From NCBI RefSeq assembly GCF_041915215.1, contig NZ_JAYSBV010000017.1: DNA of 64,000 bases; one strand, written 5' to 3'. The position numbers and the translations under genes were made by a program. Each line of letters starts with the position of its first letter. Positions within the stretch are counted from its first letter, which is position 1. The DNA is from Zoogloea sp021286885. GTDB lineage: Bacteria; Pseudomonadota; Gammaproteobacteria; Burkholderiales; Rhodocyclaceae. The notes under the pieces are model-generated. The model searched no databases. It saw nothing but the letters and a program-made list of their open reading frames with translations, and was not told the DNA's origin. Of this stretch, positions 1-8,289 are shown in pieces.

Positions 1-1621
1 CGGGCGCAAGGTGAGCCCCGTGTATGCGCTCTTGCCCAATCTGGAGGAGCCTGACTGGAAGCGGCTGCGCTCGGGGGATGCCCGGGAGTTCTGGGAGCGG
101 CACGATGAGTGGAGCGCCCGGATTGAGCGGGCGCGGGATGAGGACAGGCCTGGGGATGTGCTGGTGCTGGCAGATGAGGCACCGGTCACTGCGCTACGGG
201 TGGAGGCCCGTTTGAGCGCAGGGGAGGCATTGCGTCAGGGGCAGCATTTTGACTTCGCGCTGGAGCAGTTTGATCAGGCGCTGGTTTTCGATCCGCTGAA
301 TGCGTTTGCACTACGTCAGAAGGGGATCTGTCTGCAGCGCCTGGGGCGGGTCAGTGAGGCACGGGATCTGTACCGCAAGCAATTGCGCCAAGATCCGGAT
401 GATGCGGAAGCCTGGAGCTTGCTGGGCCGTCTGGCCAAGGATTCCTGGACTGCTGCGTGGCGCTTGCCCGGTAGTAGCCCGGAACAGATGCGCGCCGATG
501 CCGCTTATGAAGACGCCTTGCTGCGGGAGTCCATCGAGTGTTACCTGACGGCTTTCCGCAAGGCGCCGTCTCATTTCTATTCTGGAATCAATGCGCTGAC
601 CCTGATTCACCTGTACCAGCACCTGAAGGGTGAGGATCGGCGTTTTCATGCTTTGGCGCCCCAGGTGGCTGGAGGGGTGCGCTGGTCTGCAAGCAGCGAG
701 CGCCGCTTGGAGCAGCGTTTCTGGGCTGCTGCAACGCTGGGTGATCTGGCTGTACTTGCGGGTGATCCGGAGGATGTGAGGCAGGCGTACAAAGAGGCCA
801 TTGTGCATGCAACCGGCGACTGGTTTGCGCTGGATTCAATCCAGTCCCAGCTCCGGCTGCTGGCTGATCTGGGCTTTCATCCCGCAAACGTGCAGGCGGG
901 CATGGAAACGTTCGAGCGGGCGATGCGTCGCCTGCGTCCGCCCGAGAAAGCTTGGCAGCCCCAGCGGGTTTTTCTGTTCTCTGGTCACATGATGGATGCT
1001 GCTCGGCGCCGGGATCCCCGCTTCCCGCTGGCTATGGAGGCTTCGGCAGCCGCGGCCATTGGGGCAGCGCTTGATGCTCAGAGCGCGGGGCCCGATGATC
1101 TGGCCATCACCCAGGGTGCGGCTGGGGGAGATCTGCTGTTTGCGGAGGCCTGTATTGCGAGGGGGGTGCGGGTGCAGCTGATGCTGCCTTTGGCTGAGCC
1201 TGAGTTCATCGAGGTTTCGATCCTGGCGTCCATGAATGGGGCCGAGTGGCGTAAGCGCTTCCTGGCTCTGCGGGATCATCCCTTGTGTTTGCCCCCGTGC
1301 ATCATGCCCAAAGCCCTGGGGCCTTTGCCCCGGGATCATGAGGGGCGCTCTGCGGCGAATCCCTTCGTCCGCTGCAATTTGTGGATGCTTTACACGAGTC
1401 TGGCCCTGGGCGTGCAGCGTACCCGGTTCATCTGTTTCTGGAACGGCGCCCGGGGCGACGGCCCGGGCGGAACCGATCACATGTACCGGGAGGTCAAGCG
1501 CCGCACCGGGCAGGTGAGCTGGATCGATACGCGTACCCTGCTCGCAGCCTTGCCCCAGGCCCCCGAGGCTAAGCCCCATGGGCTTCCCCCCAACACCCCC
1601 GCTGAAGGAGATACCCCGTGA
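1..1621 (+). CDS. TPR and SLOG-like domain protein (5' end cut by window)
   Basis: The frame is open to the left window edge. A GTG at 11 is possible, but it lacks a clear ribosome site and the first residues look like the middle of a protein, so the gene is probably truncated. Residues ~60-200 (counted from 11) carry TPR-like helical repeats (FALEQFDQALVFDP, then EARDLYRKQL). Residues ~318-515 form a Rossmann-like domain with FLFSGHMMDA, a glycine motif AAGGDLLFAEA and a late GGTDHMYREV, which resembles SLOG nucleotide-sensing domains and the TPR proteins annotated as TRAF-binding-like (DUF4071). That assignment is inference. SLOG domains are thought to sense or process nucleotide-derived ligands. 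The stop overlaps the start of the patatin gene by 4 bp, so the two are translationally coupled and probably act together. Confidence 0.72.
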   Translation, partial: GRKVSPVYALLPNLEEPDWKRLRSGDAREFWERHDEWSARIERARDEDRPGDVLVLADEAPVTALRVEARLSAGEALRQGQHFDFALEQFDQALVFDPLNAFALRQKGICLQRLGRVSEARDLYRKQLRQDPDDAEAWSLLGRLAKDSWTAAWRLPGSSPEQMRADAAYEDALLRESIECYLTAFRKAPSHFYSGINALTLIHLYQHLKGEDRRFHALAPQVAGGVRWSASSERRLEQRFWAAATLGDLAVLAGDPEDVRQAYKEAIVHATGDWFALDSIQSQLRLLADLGFHPANVQAGMETFERAMRRLRPPEKAWQPQRVFLFSGHMMDAARRRDPRFPLAMEASAAAAIGAALDAQSAGPDDLAITQGAAGGDLLFAEACIARGVRVQLMLPLAEPEFIEVSILASMNGAEWRKRFLALRDHPLCLPPCIMPKALGPLPRDHEGRSAANPFVRCNLWMLYTSLALGVQRTRFICFWNGARGDGPGGTDHMYREVKRRTGQVSWIDTRTLLAALPQAPEAKPHGLPPNTPAEGDTP

Positions 1622-2760
1622 ATGCTGCTGTTGCAAACCGTATCAAAGCCCCCGGCCCCAAAAAAATCCTGGCCTGTGATGGAGGCGGTATCCGTGGCCT
1701 GATGAGCGTCGAGATTCTGGCCAAGCTGGAAGCCGATCTGCGGGTCCGGCTCGGCAAGCCTGATCTGGTGCTGGCCGACTGGTTTGATTTCGTGTGTGGT
1801 ACGAGTACCGGAGCGATCATCGCCACCTGCATTTCGGCAGGGATGAGCGTCGATCAGATTCGCCAGTTCTACCTGGACAGCGGCAAGCAGATGTTTGAAA
1901 AGGCCTCCTTGCTCAAGCGTCTCCAGTACAAATACGAAGACGAGCCCCTGGCCCTCAAGCTGAAGGAGGCTCTAGGGGCTGCATCCACTCTGGGGAGCGA
2001 CACGCTTCGTACGGTGTTGATGGTGGTATTGCGGAATGCCACGACGGATTCCCCTTGGCCTCTCAGCAATAATCCGTTTGCCCGTTACAACCAGCCGGAG
2101 CGGGGCGATTGCAATCTGCGCTTGCCCCTGTGGCAGCTGGTGCGGGCCAGCACGGCGGCACCCACTTACTTTCCACCCGAGGTGGTGACCCTTGGCAAGG
2201 CACCCAACGCCTACAGTTTCGTGTTTGTGGATGGTGGTGTGACCACCTACAACAACCCCGCCTTCCTGGCCTTTGAAATGGCCACGGCGGCGCCTTATGC
2301 GATGAACTGGGCTACTGGGGAGGACAAGCTGCTGATCGTGTCGGTGGGCACCGGCAACGCCGCCGATGCCCGACCGGATCTGCGTCCGTCTCAGATGAAC
2401 CTGATCGACAGCGCCTCCCGAATTCCCGGAGCGTTGATGAACGCGGCGACCGCCGGTTGGGATATGGCCTGCCGGGTGCTGGGAGATTGCCGCTTCGGGC
2501 CGGGTATCGACCGGGAGTTTGGCACCATGATGCGGGCGCCAGGGGATGCGCCCAACTTTACCGGCACCAAGCAGTTTGCCTATGTGCGCTACGACGCCGA
2601 TCTGAGCCAGGAGGGGCTGAACGCCCTGGGGCTGGGCGCCATCCAGGCGGCTGATGTGCAGATGCTGGATTCGGTGGATCACATTCCCCAGATCCGTCAG
2701 GTGGGCCAGACCTATGCGGCCCGCCATGTGGATCTGGCTCATCTGCGCGGCTTTGTCTGA
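1618..2760 (+). CDS. Patatin-like phospholipase
   Basis: A 380-residue patatin-fold acyl hydrolase. The oxyanion-hole motif CDGGGIRG is near residue 21, the nucleophile elbow GTSTGA (Ser of GxSxG) near residue 64, and the catalytic Asp in VDGGV near residue 204. With this Ser-Asp dyad the family hydrolyses acyl chains from phospholipids. No signal peptide or membrane segment is visible, so it is a cytosolic enzyme that could act on the inner membrane. It starts with GTG inside the end of the TPR/SLOG-like gene (4-bp overlap). Patatins coupled to signal-sensing partners serve as membrane-degrading effectors in some defence systems (CapV in CBASS). Here no CD-NTase is present in the window, so a defence role is only inferred. 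A housekeeping lipase is the alternative. Confidence 0.9.
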   Translation: MNAAVANRIKAPGPKKILACDGGGIRGLMSVEILAKLEADLRVRLGKPDLVLADWFDFVCGTSTGAIIATCISAGMSVDQIRQFYLDSGKQMFEKASLLKRLQYKYEDEPLALKLKEALGAASTLGSDTLRTVLMVVLRNATTDSPWPLSNNPFARYNQPERGDCNLRLPLWQLVRASTAAPTYFPPEVVTLGKAPNAYSFVFVDGGVTTYNNPAFLAFEMATAAPYAMNWATGEDKLLIVSVGTGNAADARPDLRPSQMNLIDSASRIPGALMNAATAGWDMACRVLGDCRFGPGIDREFGTMMRAPGDAPNFTGTKQFAYVRYDADLSQEGLNALGLGAIQAADVQMLDSVDHIPQIRQVGQTYAARHVDLAHLRGFV

Positions 2761-2778
2761 AGCGCGCCTGGCCCTTGA

Positions 2779-2799
2779 ACCCGGCCCTTCGGGGCCGGT
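2779..2799. terminator. Hairpin between convergent patatin and rng genes
   Basis: A GC-rich inverted repeat (ACCCGGCCC, loop TTCG, GGGCCGGTT) lies exactly between the two converging stop codons. The stem is strong but neither side has a real T-run, so it may act as a weak bidirectional terminator or RNA-end stabiliser. Confidence 0.5.
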
Positions 2800-4254
2800 T
2801 TAGAGCAGCACGATGTCGAACTGCTCCTGGCCGTAGCTGGTTTCCGGGTGGAGCGAGATGGTGCGGTCGATGAAGTCCGATAGCATCCCGATGTTGTGGG
2901 CCTCCTCGTCCAGGAACAGGTCCACCACCTGGGGGGCGGCCAGAATCCGAAATTCCCGGGCGTTGAACATGCGTGCCTCCCGCAGCAGCTCCCGCATGAT
3001 CTCGTAGGCCACTGTGCGGGTGGTCTTGATGTGGCCCCGGCCCGCGCAGGTGGGGCAGGATTCACAGAGCAGGTGGGCGAGGGATTCCCGGGTGCGCTTG
3101 CGCGTCATTTCCACCAGGCCCAGGGTGGTGAAGCCATTCACCGTCATCTTGGTGTGATCCCGGGACAGGGCCTTGCGGAACTCGTCGAGTACCGAGCTGC
3201 GGTGCTCGTGGCTTTCCATGTCGATGAAATCGACGATGATGATGCCGCCCAGATTGCGCAGGCGCAGTTGGCGCGCAATGGCCTGGGCTGCCTCCAGATT
3301 GGTCTTGAAGATGGTGTCGTCGAAGTTGCGGGCGCCCACAAAGCCGCCGGTGTTCACGTCGATGGTGGTCATCGCCTCGGTCTGGTCGATGATCAGATAA
3401 CCGCCGGATTTCAGCTCCACCCGGCGTGCCAGGGCTTTTTCAATCTCGCTCTCGACCATGTAGAGGTCAAACAACGGGCGGCTGCCGGTGTAGTGCTCGA
3501 GCAGGGGGGCCACCTGGGGCATGAACTCCTGGGCGAAGCTGCTCATCTTCTGGAAGTTTTCGCGGGAGTCCACCACGATGCGGCCAGTGGCCTGGGTCAC
3601 GAAGTCGCGCAGCACCCGGTGGCCCAGGTTCAGGTCTTCGTACAGTAGGGTGGGGGGATGGGCGCCCACACTGCGGCTCTTGATTTCGGCCCAGGTCTTG
3701 CGCAGGTAGGCGATGTCGGCGGCGAGTTCTTCGTCGCTGGCCTTTTCGGCCATGGTGCGCACGATGTAGCCGCCGGTTTCATCCTTGGGCAACAGCCGGC
3801 TCACCCGCTCGCGCAGGGCCTCGCGCCCGGCTTCGTCGCCAATGCGCTGGGAAATCCCGATGTGCTTATCCTGGGGCAGATACACCAGCATCCGGCCCGC
3901 GATGGAGATCTGGGTGGACAGCCGCGCACCCTTGGTGCCCAGGGGATCTTTGAGCACCTGAACCATCAGGTTCTGGCCCTCGGCCAGCACCCGTTCAATG
4001 GGGCGGTTGCCTTCTCCCTGGTGGCGGTCCGACCAGATGTCGGCCACGTGCAAAAACGCGGTACGCTCCAGCCCCACGTCCATGAAGGCGGATTGCATCC
4101 CGGGCAGCACGCGCACCACGCGGCCCAGGTAGATGTTGCCCACGATGCCCCGGTTGGTGGCCCGCTCCACGTGCACTTCCTGCACGGTGCCCTGTTGCAT
4201 CAGGGCGACGCGGGTTTCCTGGGGGGTGAAATTGATCAGGTACTCTTCAGACAT
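2800..4254 (-). CDS. rng: Ribonuclease G
   Basis: 484 residues, close to E. coli RNase G (489). It begins MSEEYLINFTPQETRVAL, typical of the family, followed by the S1 RNA-binding domain (GNIYLGRVVRVLPGMQSAF). The DNase I-like catalytic core has both metal-binding Asp regions (TIDVNTG and VDFIDM), and the zinc-link cysteines lie in CESCPTCAGRG. RNase G is a 5'-end-dependent endonuclease that matures the 5' end of 16S rRNA and takes part in mRNA decay. It lacks the long RNase E C-terminal scaffold, which separates it from rne. It is the last gene of a minus-strand run with maf, rlmH, rsfS and nadD, an order common in proteobacteria. 149 bp without obvious signals separate it from maf. Confidence 0.97.
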   Translation of the reverse strand: MSEEYLINFTPQETRVALMQQGTVQEVHVERATNRGIVGNIYLGRVVRVLPGMQSAFMDVGLERTAFLHVADIWSDRHQGEGNRPIERVLAEGQNLMVQVLKDPLGTKGARLSTQISIAGRMLVYLPQDKHIGISQRIGDEAGREALRERVSRLLPKDETGGYIVRTMAEKASDEELAADIAYLRKTWAEIKSRSVGAHPPTLLYEDLNLGHRVLRDFVTQATGRIVVDSRENFQKMSSFAQEFMPQVAPLLEHYTGSRPLFDLYMVESEIEKALARRVELKSGGYLIIDQTEAMTTIDVNTGGFVGARNFDDTIFKTNLEAAQAIARQLRLRNLGGIIIVDFIDMESHEHRSSVLDEFRKALSRDHTKMTVNGFTTLGLVEMTRKRTRESLAHLLCESCPTCAGRGHIKTTRTVAYEIMRELLREARMFNAREFRILAAPQVVDLFLDEEAHNIGMLSDFIDRTISLHPETSYGQEQFDIVLL

Positions 4255-4403
4255 GGCGGCTCGGCGTGCAAACGGAGATGGGCGATGCCCTGGTGTCGCA
4301 GGTCATCGCCGATCGCCGCTTGGCCGGCGCGGGTGGCACGGCTGGGCCGTGCGCGTGTTTTGGGTCTCCTCACAGGCGGGCGGCGGGCGCTGCCGCCGTC
4401 CGG

Positions 4404-5012
4404 TCAGAGAGGATAGCCGAATTCCTGCAACAGGGCCGCAGTCTCGAACAGGGGCAGGCCCATGATGCCGGTGTAGCTGCCCCGGATTTCTTCGATGAAC
4501 ACCGCCGCCCGGCCCTGGATGCCGTAGGCGCCGGCCTTGTCGGTGGCCTCGCCGCTGGCCACGTATTGGTGGATTTCGGCGTCCTTGAGGGGCCGAAAGC
4601 GCACCTGGTTGGTGGACAGGCGCTGCAGATAGCGTTCCCCGTCGGTCAGCACCACGGCGGTGAGTACCTGGTGGGTGCGGCCCGAGAGTTCCCGCAGGAT
4701 CTGCACGGCGTGTTCCCCGTCGCGGGGTTTGCCGATCACCTCGCCATCCAGCTCCAGGGTGGTGTCGGCGGCCAGCAGCAGCCGGCGCGGGAGACCACGC
4801 CATTCAATGCGTCGCACGCCGCCTTCGGCCTTGAGCAGGGCGACCCGCTTCACGTAGCTCACCGCATCCTCGCCGGGCAGGGTGTCTTCGCAGATGTCGT
4901 GGTCGTGGCGTGCAGGGCCGCGAAAGGCCAGCACCTCGTAGGAGACGCGGATCTGCTGGAGCAGCTCGCGCCGGCGGGGGCTGTTGGAGGCCAGATAGAT
5001 GATGGGCGTCAT
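4404..5012 (-). CDS. maf: Maf/YhdE-type nucleoside triphosphate pyrophosphatase
   Basis: Maf-family NTP pyrophosphatase of 202 residues. Motifs are the N-terminal LASNSPRRRELL phosphate-binding loop, AADTTLELDGEVIGKP in the middle, and KAGAYGIQG followed by SYTGIMGLPL near the C-terminus. The family hydrolyses non-canonical or excess nucleoside triphosphates to the monophosphate and PPi. The KAGAYGIQG form fits the YhdE branch (dTTP/UTP pyrophosphatase) better than the m7GTP branch. The ATG at 5012 was chosen because SNSPRRRELL then lies at the normal distance from the N-terminus. Upstream in-frame codons would add a proline-rich non-homologous leader. It sits 44 bp after rlmH and is followed by rng. 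Confidence 0.93.
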   Translation of the reverse strand: MTPIIYLASNSPRRRELLQQIRVSYEVLAFRGPARHDHDICEDTLPGEDAVSYVKRVALLKAEGGVRRIEWRGLPRRLLLAADTTLELDGEVIGKPRDGEHAVQILRELSGRTHQVLTAVVLTDGERYLQRLSTNQVRFRPLKDAEIHQYVASGEATDKAGAYGIQGRAAVFIEEIRGSYTGIMGLPLFETAALLQEFGYPL

Positions 5013-5056
5013 GGTGGTTCCCGGGGGCGGTGGGCGGGTGTGGGGATGCGTGGGCA

Positions 5057-5527
5057 TCACTCCCGATGGTAGGGGTGATTGCGGGACAGGCTCCAGCCCC
5101 GGTAGAGGGCTTCGGCCAGCATCACGCGCACCATGGCGTGGGGCAGGGTGAGGCTGGACAGTCTCATCGTCTCGTGGGCGGTGGACTTGAGGGCGGGAGC
5201 AAGTCCGTCCGGCCCGCCGATGATGAGGGCCACATCATCGCCGCCGTTCTGCCAGTTTTCCATGCGCTGGGCGAGCTTGCGGGTGGTGAGGTCTTCGCCC
5301 CGCTCGTCCAGGATCACCCGGCGGCAGCGGGGGGGCAGCACCGCTTCGATGCGCGCGGCCTCGGCGGCCATCATGGCCTCGACGGTCTTGCCGGTGGTGC
5401 GGGGCTCGGCTTTGACTTCGACCAGCTGGAGCGGGAGTTCCCGGGGCATCCGTTTGGCGAAATCCTCGAAACCCGCATCCACCCAGGCGGGCATGCGGGT
5501 TCCGACAGCGATCAGCAGGATTTTCAT
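5057..5527 (-). CDS. rlmH: 23S rRNA (pseudouridine(1915)-N3)-methyltransferase
   Basis: 156 residues (E. coli RlmH has 155), a small SPOUT-class methyltransferase. It starts MKILLIAVGTRMPAWVDAGF and carries the SPOUT knot sequence ALIIGGPDGLAP, then SSLTLPHAMVRVMLAEALYR and a C-terminal NHPYHRE, the conserved tail. It methylates N3 of pseudouridine 1915 in helix 69 of 23S rRNA on assembled 70S ribosomes, using S-adenosylmethionine. It follows rsfS after a 76-bp gap and precedes maf, the usual order. Confidence 0.97.
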   Translation of the reverse strand: MKILLIAVGTRMPAWVDAGFEDFAKRMPRELPLQLVEVKAEPRTTGKTVEAMMAAEAARIEAVLPPRCRRVILDERGEDLTTRKLAQRMENWQNGGDDVALIIGGPDGLAPALKSTAHETMRLSSLTLPHAMVRVMLAEALYRGWSLSRNHPYHRE

Positions 5528-5603
5528 GGCAGGCGGGCGGGATGTTGGGCACCCCGCCGGAGGGCTGAGGCTGCACGGATGCAGCCGGGAGGGGCTGGCA
5601 GGA

Positions 5604-5975
5604 TCAGGCGGCGACGCGGGCGATTCCGCCGTTGGCGGGCACCAGCCGGCTGGGGGCGTTGGCCCACAGGTCTTCGAGCTTGTAGTAGCTGCGCACGGCG
5701 GGTTGCATGATGTGCACCACGATGGCGCCCAGATCCACCAGCACCCATTCGCCGGTGTCGTTGCCTTCGATGCTGATCACTTCCTGGCCGGCTTCGCGGG
5801 CCTTGTCGGTCACGTTCCGGGCAAGGGCGCGGGTCTGGCGGTTGGAGTCGCCGCTGGCAATGATCACCCGGTCAAACAGGGCGGTGAGGCGGGTGGTGTT
5901 GATCACCTGGATTTCCTTGCCCTTGATGTCTTCGAGGGCGGAGATCACGAGTGCTTCGTAGGTGTTGATGTCCAT
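5604..5975 (-). CDS. rsfS: Ribosomal silencing factor RsfS
   Basis: 123 residues, DUF143/RsfS family. It starts MDINTYEALVISALEDIKG and contains the signature ASGDSNRQTRALARNV and the acidic GNDTGEWVLVDLGAIVVHIM. RsfS binds uL14 on the 50S subunit and blocks 70S joining, lowering translation in starvation. The ATG at 5975 was chosen by homology. The open frame runs further upstream through nadD but that part is only a shadow. The start lies 4 bp after the nadD stop, so the two genes are tightly coupled. The C-terminal Ala/Gly-rich extension after the folded domain is short. Confidence 0.96.
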   Translation of the reverse strand: MDINTYEALVISALEDIKGKEIQVINTTRLTALFDRVIIASGDSNRQTRALARNVTDKAREAGQEVISIEGNDTGEWVLVDLGAIVVHIMQPAVRSYYKLEDLWANAPSRLVPANGGIARVAA

Positions 5976-5979
5976 TGGG

Positions 5980-6636
5980 TCACAAATACAGTTGATGCTG
6001 CGAAATATAGTCAATAACCGGCACGGGCAGCAAATAGCGCAGGCTATGGCCGGTGTGGCGCAAGTGGCGGATTTCGGTGGCGGAAATGGCCAGGGGCTGC
6101 ATCGTGAACGGAACGATGCGCCCGCCCGGTGCGTGGGCCAGGGCTTTGGGGCCCGCTTGCCGGGCGGCAAACTGCTGGGCCAGGGGCGCGGGCATCCGGG
6201 CCGGGTCCAGGGGATAGCCGGGGCGGTTGGCCACCGCCAGATGCGTGATGTCGAGGATTTCTTCCCAGCGTTTCCAGCTGGCCAAGCCCAGAAAGGCATC
6301 CACCCCGAGGAGCAGCACCAGGGGCTGGGCGGGGCCCCGCTCGGTGCGCAGGCGCTCCAGGCTCAGAATGGTGTAGCTGGCGCAGGCGGCTTCCACCTCA
6401 GCCGGGTCCACCTCAAAATCAGGATGGTCGGCGGTGGCCAGTCGGGCCATGGCGAGCCGGTCGGTAGGTTGGGCGCCGGGGCTGGCCCGGTGGGGCGGCT
6501 GGCCGGCGGGGATGAAACGCACCCGGGCCAGGCCCAGGCTTTCCCGGGCGCTTTCGGCGAGGCGCAGGTGGCCGTGGTGGATGGGGTCGAAGGTGCCTCC
6601 GAACAGGCCCAGGGGGCGCAGCTCAGACCCGCTCAT
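5980..6636 (-). CDS. nadD: Nicotinate-nucleotide adenylyltransferase
   Basis: 218 residues, NadD family nucleotidyl transferase. The N-terminal GLFGGTFDPIHHGHLRLA holds the HxGH ATP-binding motif, and the C-terminal ISATEIRHL holds the ISSTxIR-type motif. It transfers AMP from ATP to nicotinate mononucleotide to make deamido-NAD in NAD biosynthesis. The ATG at 6636 leaves about 10 residues before the first beta strand, as usual. The start overlaps the end of the upstream BPSS1780-family gene by 14 bp, and the stop is 4 bp from rsfS. Confidence 0.96.
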   Translation of the reverse strand: MSGSELRPLGLFGGTFDPIHHGHLRLAESARESLGLARVRFIPAGQPPHRASPGAQPTDRLAMARLATADHPDFEVDPAEVEAACASYTILSLERLRTERGPAQPLVLLLGVDAFLGLASWKRWEEILDITHLAVANRPGYPLDPARMPAPLAQQFAARQAGPKALAHAPGGRIVPFTMQPLAISATEIRHLRHTGHSLRYLLPVPVIDYISQHQLYL

Positions 6637-7402
6637 CGATGATCCGGGGCGGGTTGATGGGCCCGAAGATGTCCACCGCGTTGGTGTAGAAGCTGGCAAA
6701 GCAGATGGGCATGAACAGCAGCGGCAGGATCAGCCCCGGCAGGGCCGCCAGCAGCGGCGAAATCAGGGCCACCAGGCTGAGCACTAGGGCGGCCAGCGTT
6801 ACCACTCCCATCAGGGCGCAGGCGTAATACAAGAAAGGCCGCCAGTTGCGCCAGCAGGCGACCAGGCTGAAGAACATGGCCTTGGGCGCCGAAATCCGGC
6901 CCCAGGCGCACAGCAGGGGCGCAAACCAGTAGCCCATCATGAGCGGGGTGGAGAGGGCGATGCCGGCCAGGAGGGAACCGAGCAGCACATCGTTGTTGGG
7001 GTCGTCGGCCTTGAGCTGGCTTTTGCCCAGCATCAGGGCGGCCATTTCGCCCCCGTCGAACACGCTGATGATGCCCAGGATCAGCAGGGTGCCGGTGAAG
7101 TACAGGGCGCCCAGCTTGAGCTGTTCAGGCAGATTCTGGCGGAAGCCCGAAAACAGGGTTTCCGGCCCCACCTTGCGCCCCTCATCGATGGCCCGGCAGC
7201 CGTTGTAAATGCCCACCGACAAAGCCGGCATGGCGAGGCTCATGGCGATCTGGCCCAGGTAGGGAATGCTGCCGATCAGAACCAGTACCAGCCAGTAGCC
7301 AAACACCAGAAAGGTGAGCAGGGCGGGGTTCTTGCGCCACAGGGCGAAGGCGTCGCGCACCCAGTGCCAACCGTGGCGGGCAGGAAGAATATGGGCCTGC
7401 AT
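6623..7402 (-). CDS. BPSS1780 family membrane protein (copy 1)
   Basis: 259 residues with about six hydrophobic segments. It begins MQAHILPARHGWHWVRDAFA, followed by WRKNPALLTFLVFGYW, which matches the conserved betaproteobacterial BPSS1780 family of inner-membrane proteins of unknown function. It forms a tandem pair with the next upstream gene (4-bp gap), which has the same topology and the same aromatic-rich helices (VLRATPPLDAMKLSL there, WGRISAPKAMFFSL here), suggesting an old duplication. The stop overlaps the nadD start by 14 bp. The start at 7402 was preferred because an upstream in-frame codon adds only a Pro/Arg-rich leader. Confidence 0.82.
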   Translation of the reverse strand: MQAHILPARHGWHWVRDAFALWRKNPALLTFLVFGYWLVLVLIGSIPYLGQIAMSLAMPALSVGIYNGCRAIDEGRKVGPETLFSGFRQNLPEQLKLGALYFTGTLLILGIISVFDGGEMAALMLGKSQLKADDPNNDVLLGSLLAGIALSTPLMMGYWFAPLLCAWGRISAPKAMFFSLVACWRNWRPFLYYACALMGVVTLAALVLSLVALISPLLAALPGLILPLLFMPICFASFYTNAVDIFGPINPPRIIDERV

Positions 7403-7406
7403 GGGT

Positions 7407-8165
7407 TCAGCCCTCGGTGGGGAACACGTCCCGGTAGGAGGCATACACGGTGCCGGCCAGTACCGGGATCAGCACCAGCACCCCCAGCCCGGCGGGGATC
7501 ATGGCCACCCAGATCAGCACGTAGATCAGGATGCCCAGGAAGGCGAAGGCGCCAAAGTTGTTGAAGCAGGCCTGGAGCGAGAGCTTCATCGCATCCAGCG
7601 GCGGGGTGGCACGCAGTACCACCAGGGGCGCGGCAAACCACAGGGCGGTGATGAGCAGCACCCACAGCACGGTGAAGATCACGCTGCCCAGCAGCACTGC
7701 GCTGATGACGGTGAGCCCCAGCCCGTGCAGCAGCCCCAGAATGTAGCCGGTGAGCAGCGCGCCGCCACTCACCATCACCGAGATCAGCCCGGCCAGCAGC
7801 CCGCCCAGCAGGTAGAAAACCCCCACCAGGGCCAGGTTGCCCGCATGGGTGCGTAGCCCGGCAAACAGGTGTTCGATGCGTAGGGATTGGCCCTGATGTT
7901 GGGCATGGCAGCCGAGCACCATGCCGGCCACCATCACCGGAAAGCCCAGTAGCACCACGGCCCAGCCGAGCACCGGCACCAGGCCGAGGATGAACAGCAT
8001 CAGAAAGAAAATGGTGCTGATCGCCAGCCATACGGCGGGGGCGCCCAGGAAGTTTTTCCAGCCATCCTGCAGCCAGTGCAGGCTGGCGATGGTGGAGACA
8101 TGCCGGGGCTTGGGGTGGCGGGCGGCGTTATGGGGGTGGAAGGCCGGCGGGGGCGCTGCGCTCAT
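7407..8165 (-). CDS. BPSS1780 family membrane protein (copy 2)
   Basis: 252 residues, six or so predicted membrane segments after a His/Pro-rich N-terminus. The segment SLHWLQDGWKNFLGAPAVW corresponds to the entry helix of the neighbouring copy (HGWHWVRDAFALWRKNPALL). Function is unknown. Both copies end with a short soluble tail (YRDVFPTEG here). It is the upstream member of the tandem and may be the first gene of the nadD transcript, since 124 bp separate it from the end of thrB. Confidence 0.8.
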   Translation of the reverse strand: MSAAPPPAFHPHNAARHPKPRHVSTIASLHWLQDGWKNFLGAPAVWLAISTIFFLMLFILGLVPVLGWAVVLLGFPVMVAGMVLGCHAQHQGQSLRIEHLFAGLRTHAGNLALVGVFYLLGGLLAGLISVMVSGGALLTGYILGLLHGLGLTVISAVLLGSVIFTVLWVLLITALWFAAPLVVLRATPPLDAMKLSLQACFNNFGAFAFLGILIYVLIWVAMIPAGLGVLVLIPVLAGTVYASYRDVFPTEG

Positions 8166-8289
8166 GGTATTGGGGTGAAACGGGTGATGATTCAGGATGT
8201 TGCGCTGCAACCAGCGTGCGTCGAATGCTAGCCGGATCCGGCCCGGACTTCAAATCCGGGGGCGGATCGGGCAGTAGGAAAGACAGGGG

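Noticed and set aside
8242..8260. CCCGGACTTCAAATCCGGG looks like the anticodon arm of a selenocysteine tRNA (TCA anticodon).
   Set aside because: No acceptor stem, D-arm or TψC arm with GGTTCRA can be found at the right distances. It is a hairpin 30 bp beyond the thrB stop, perhaps a weak terminator without a T-run.
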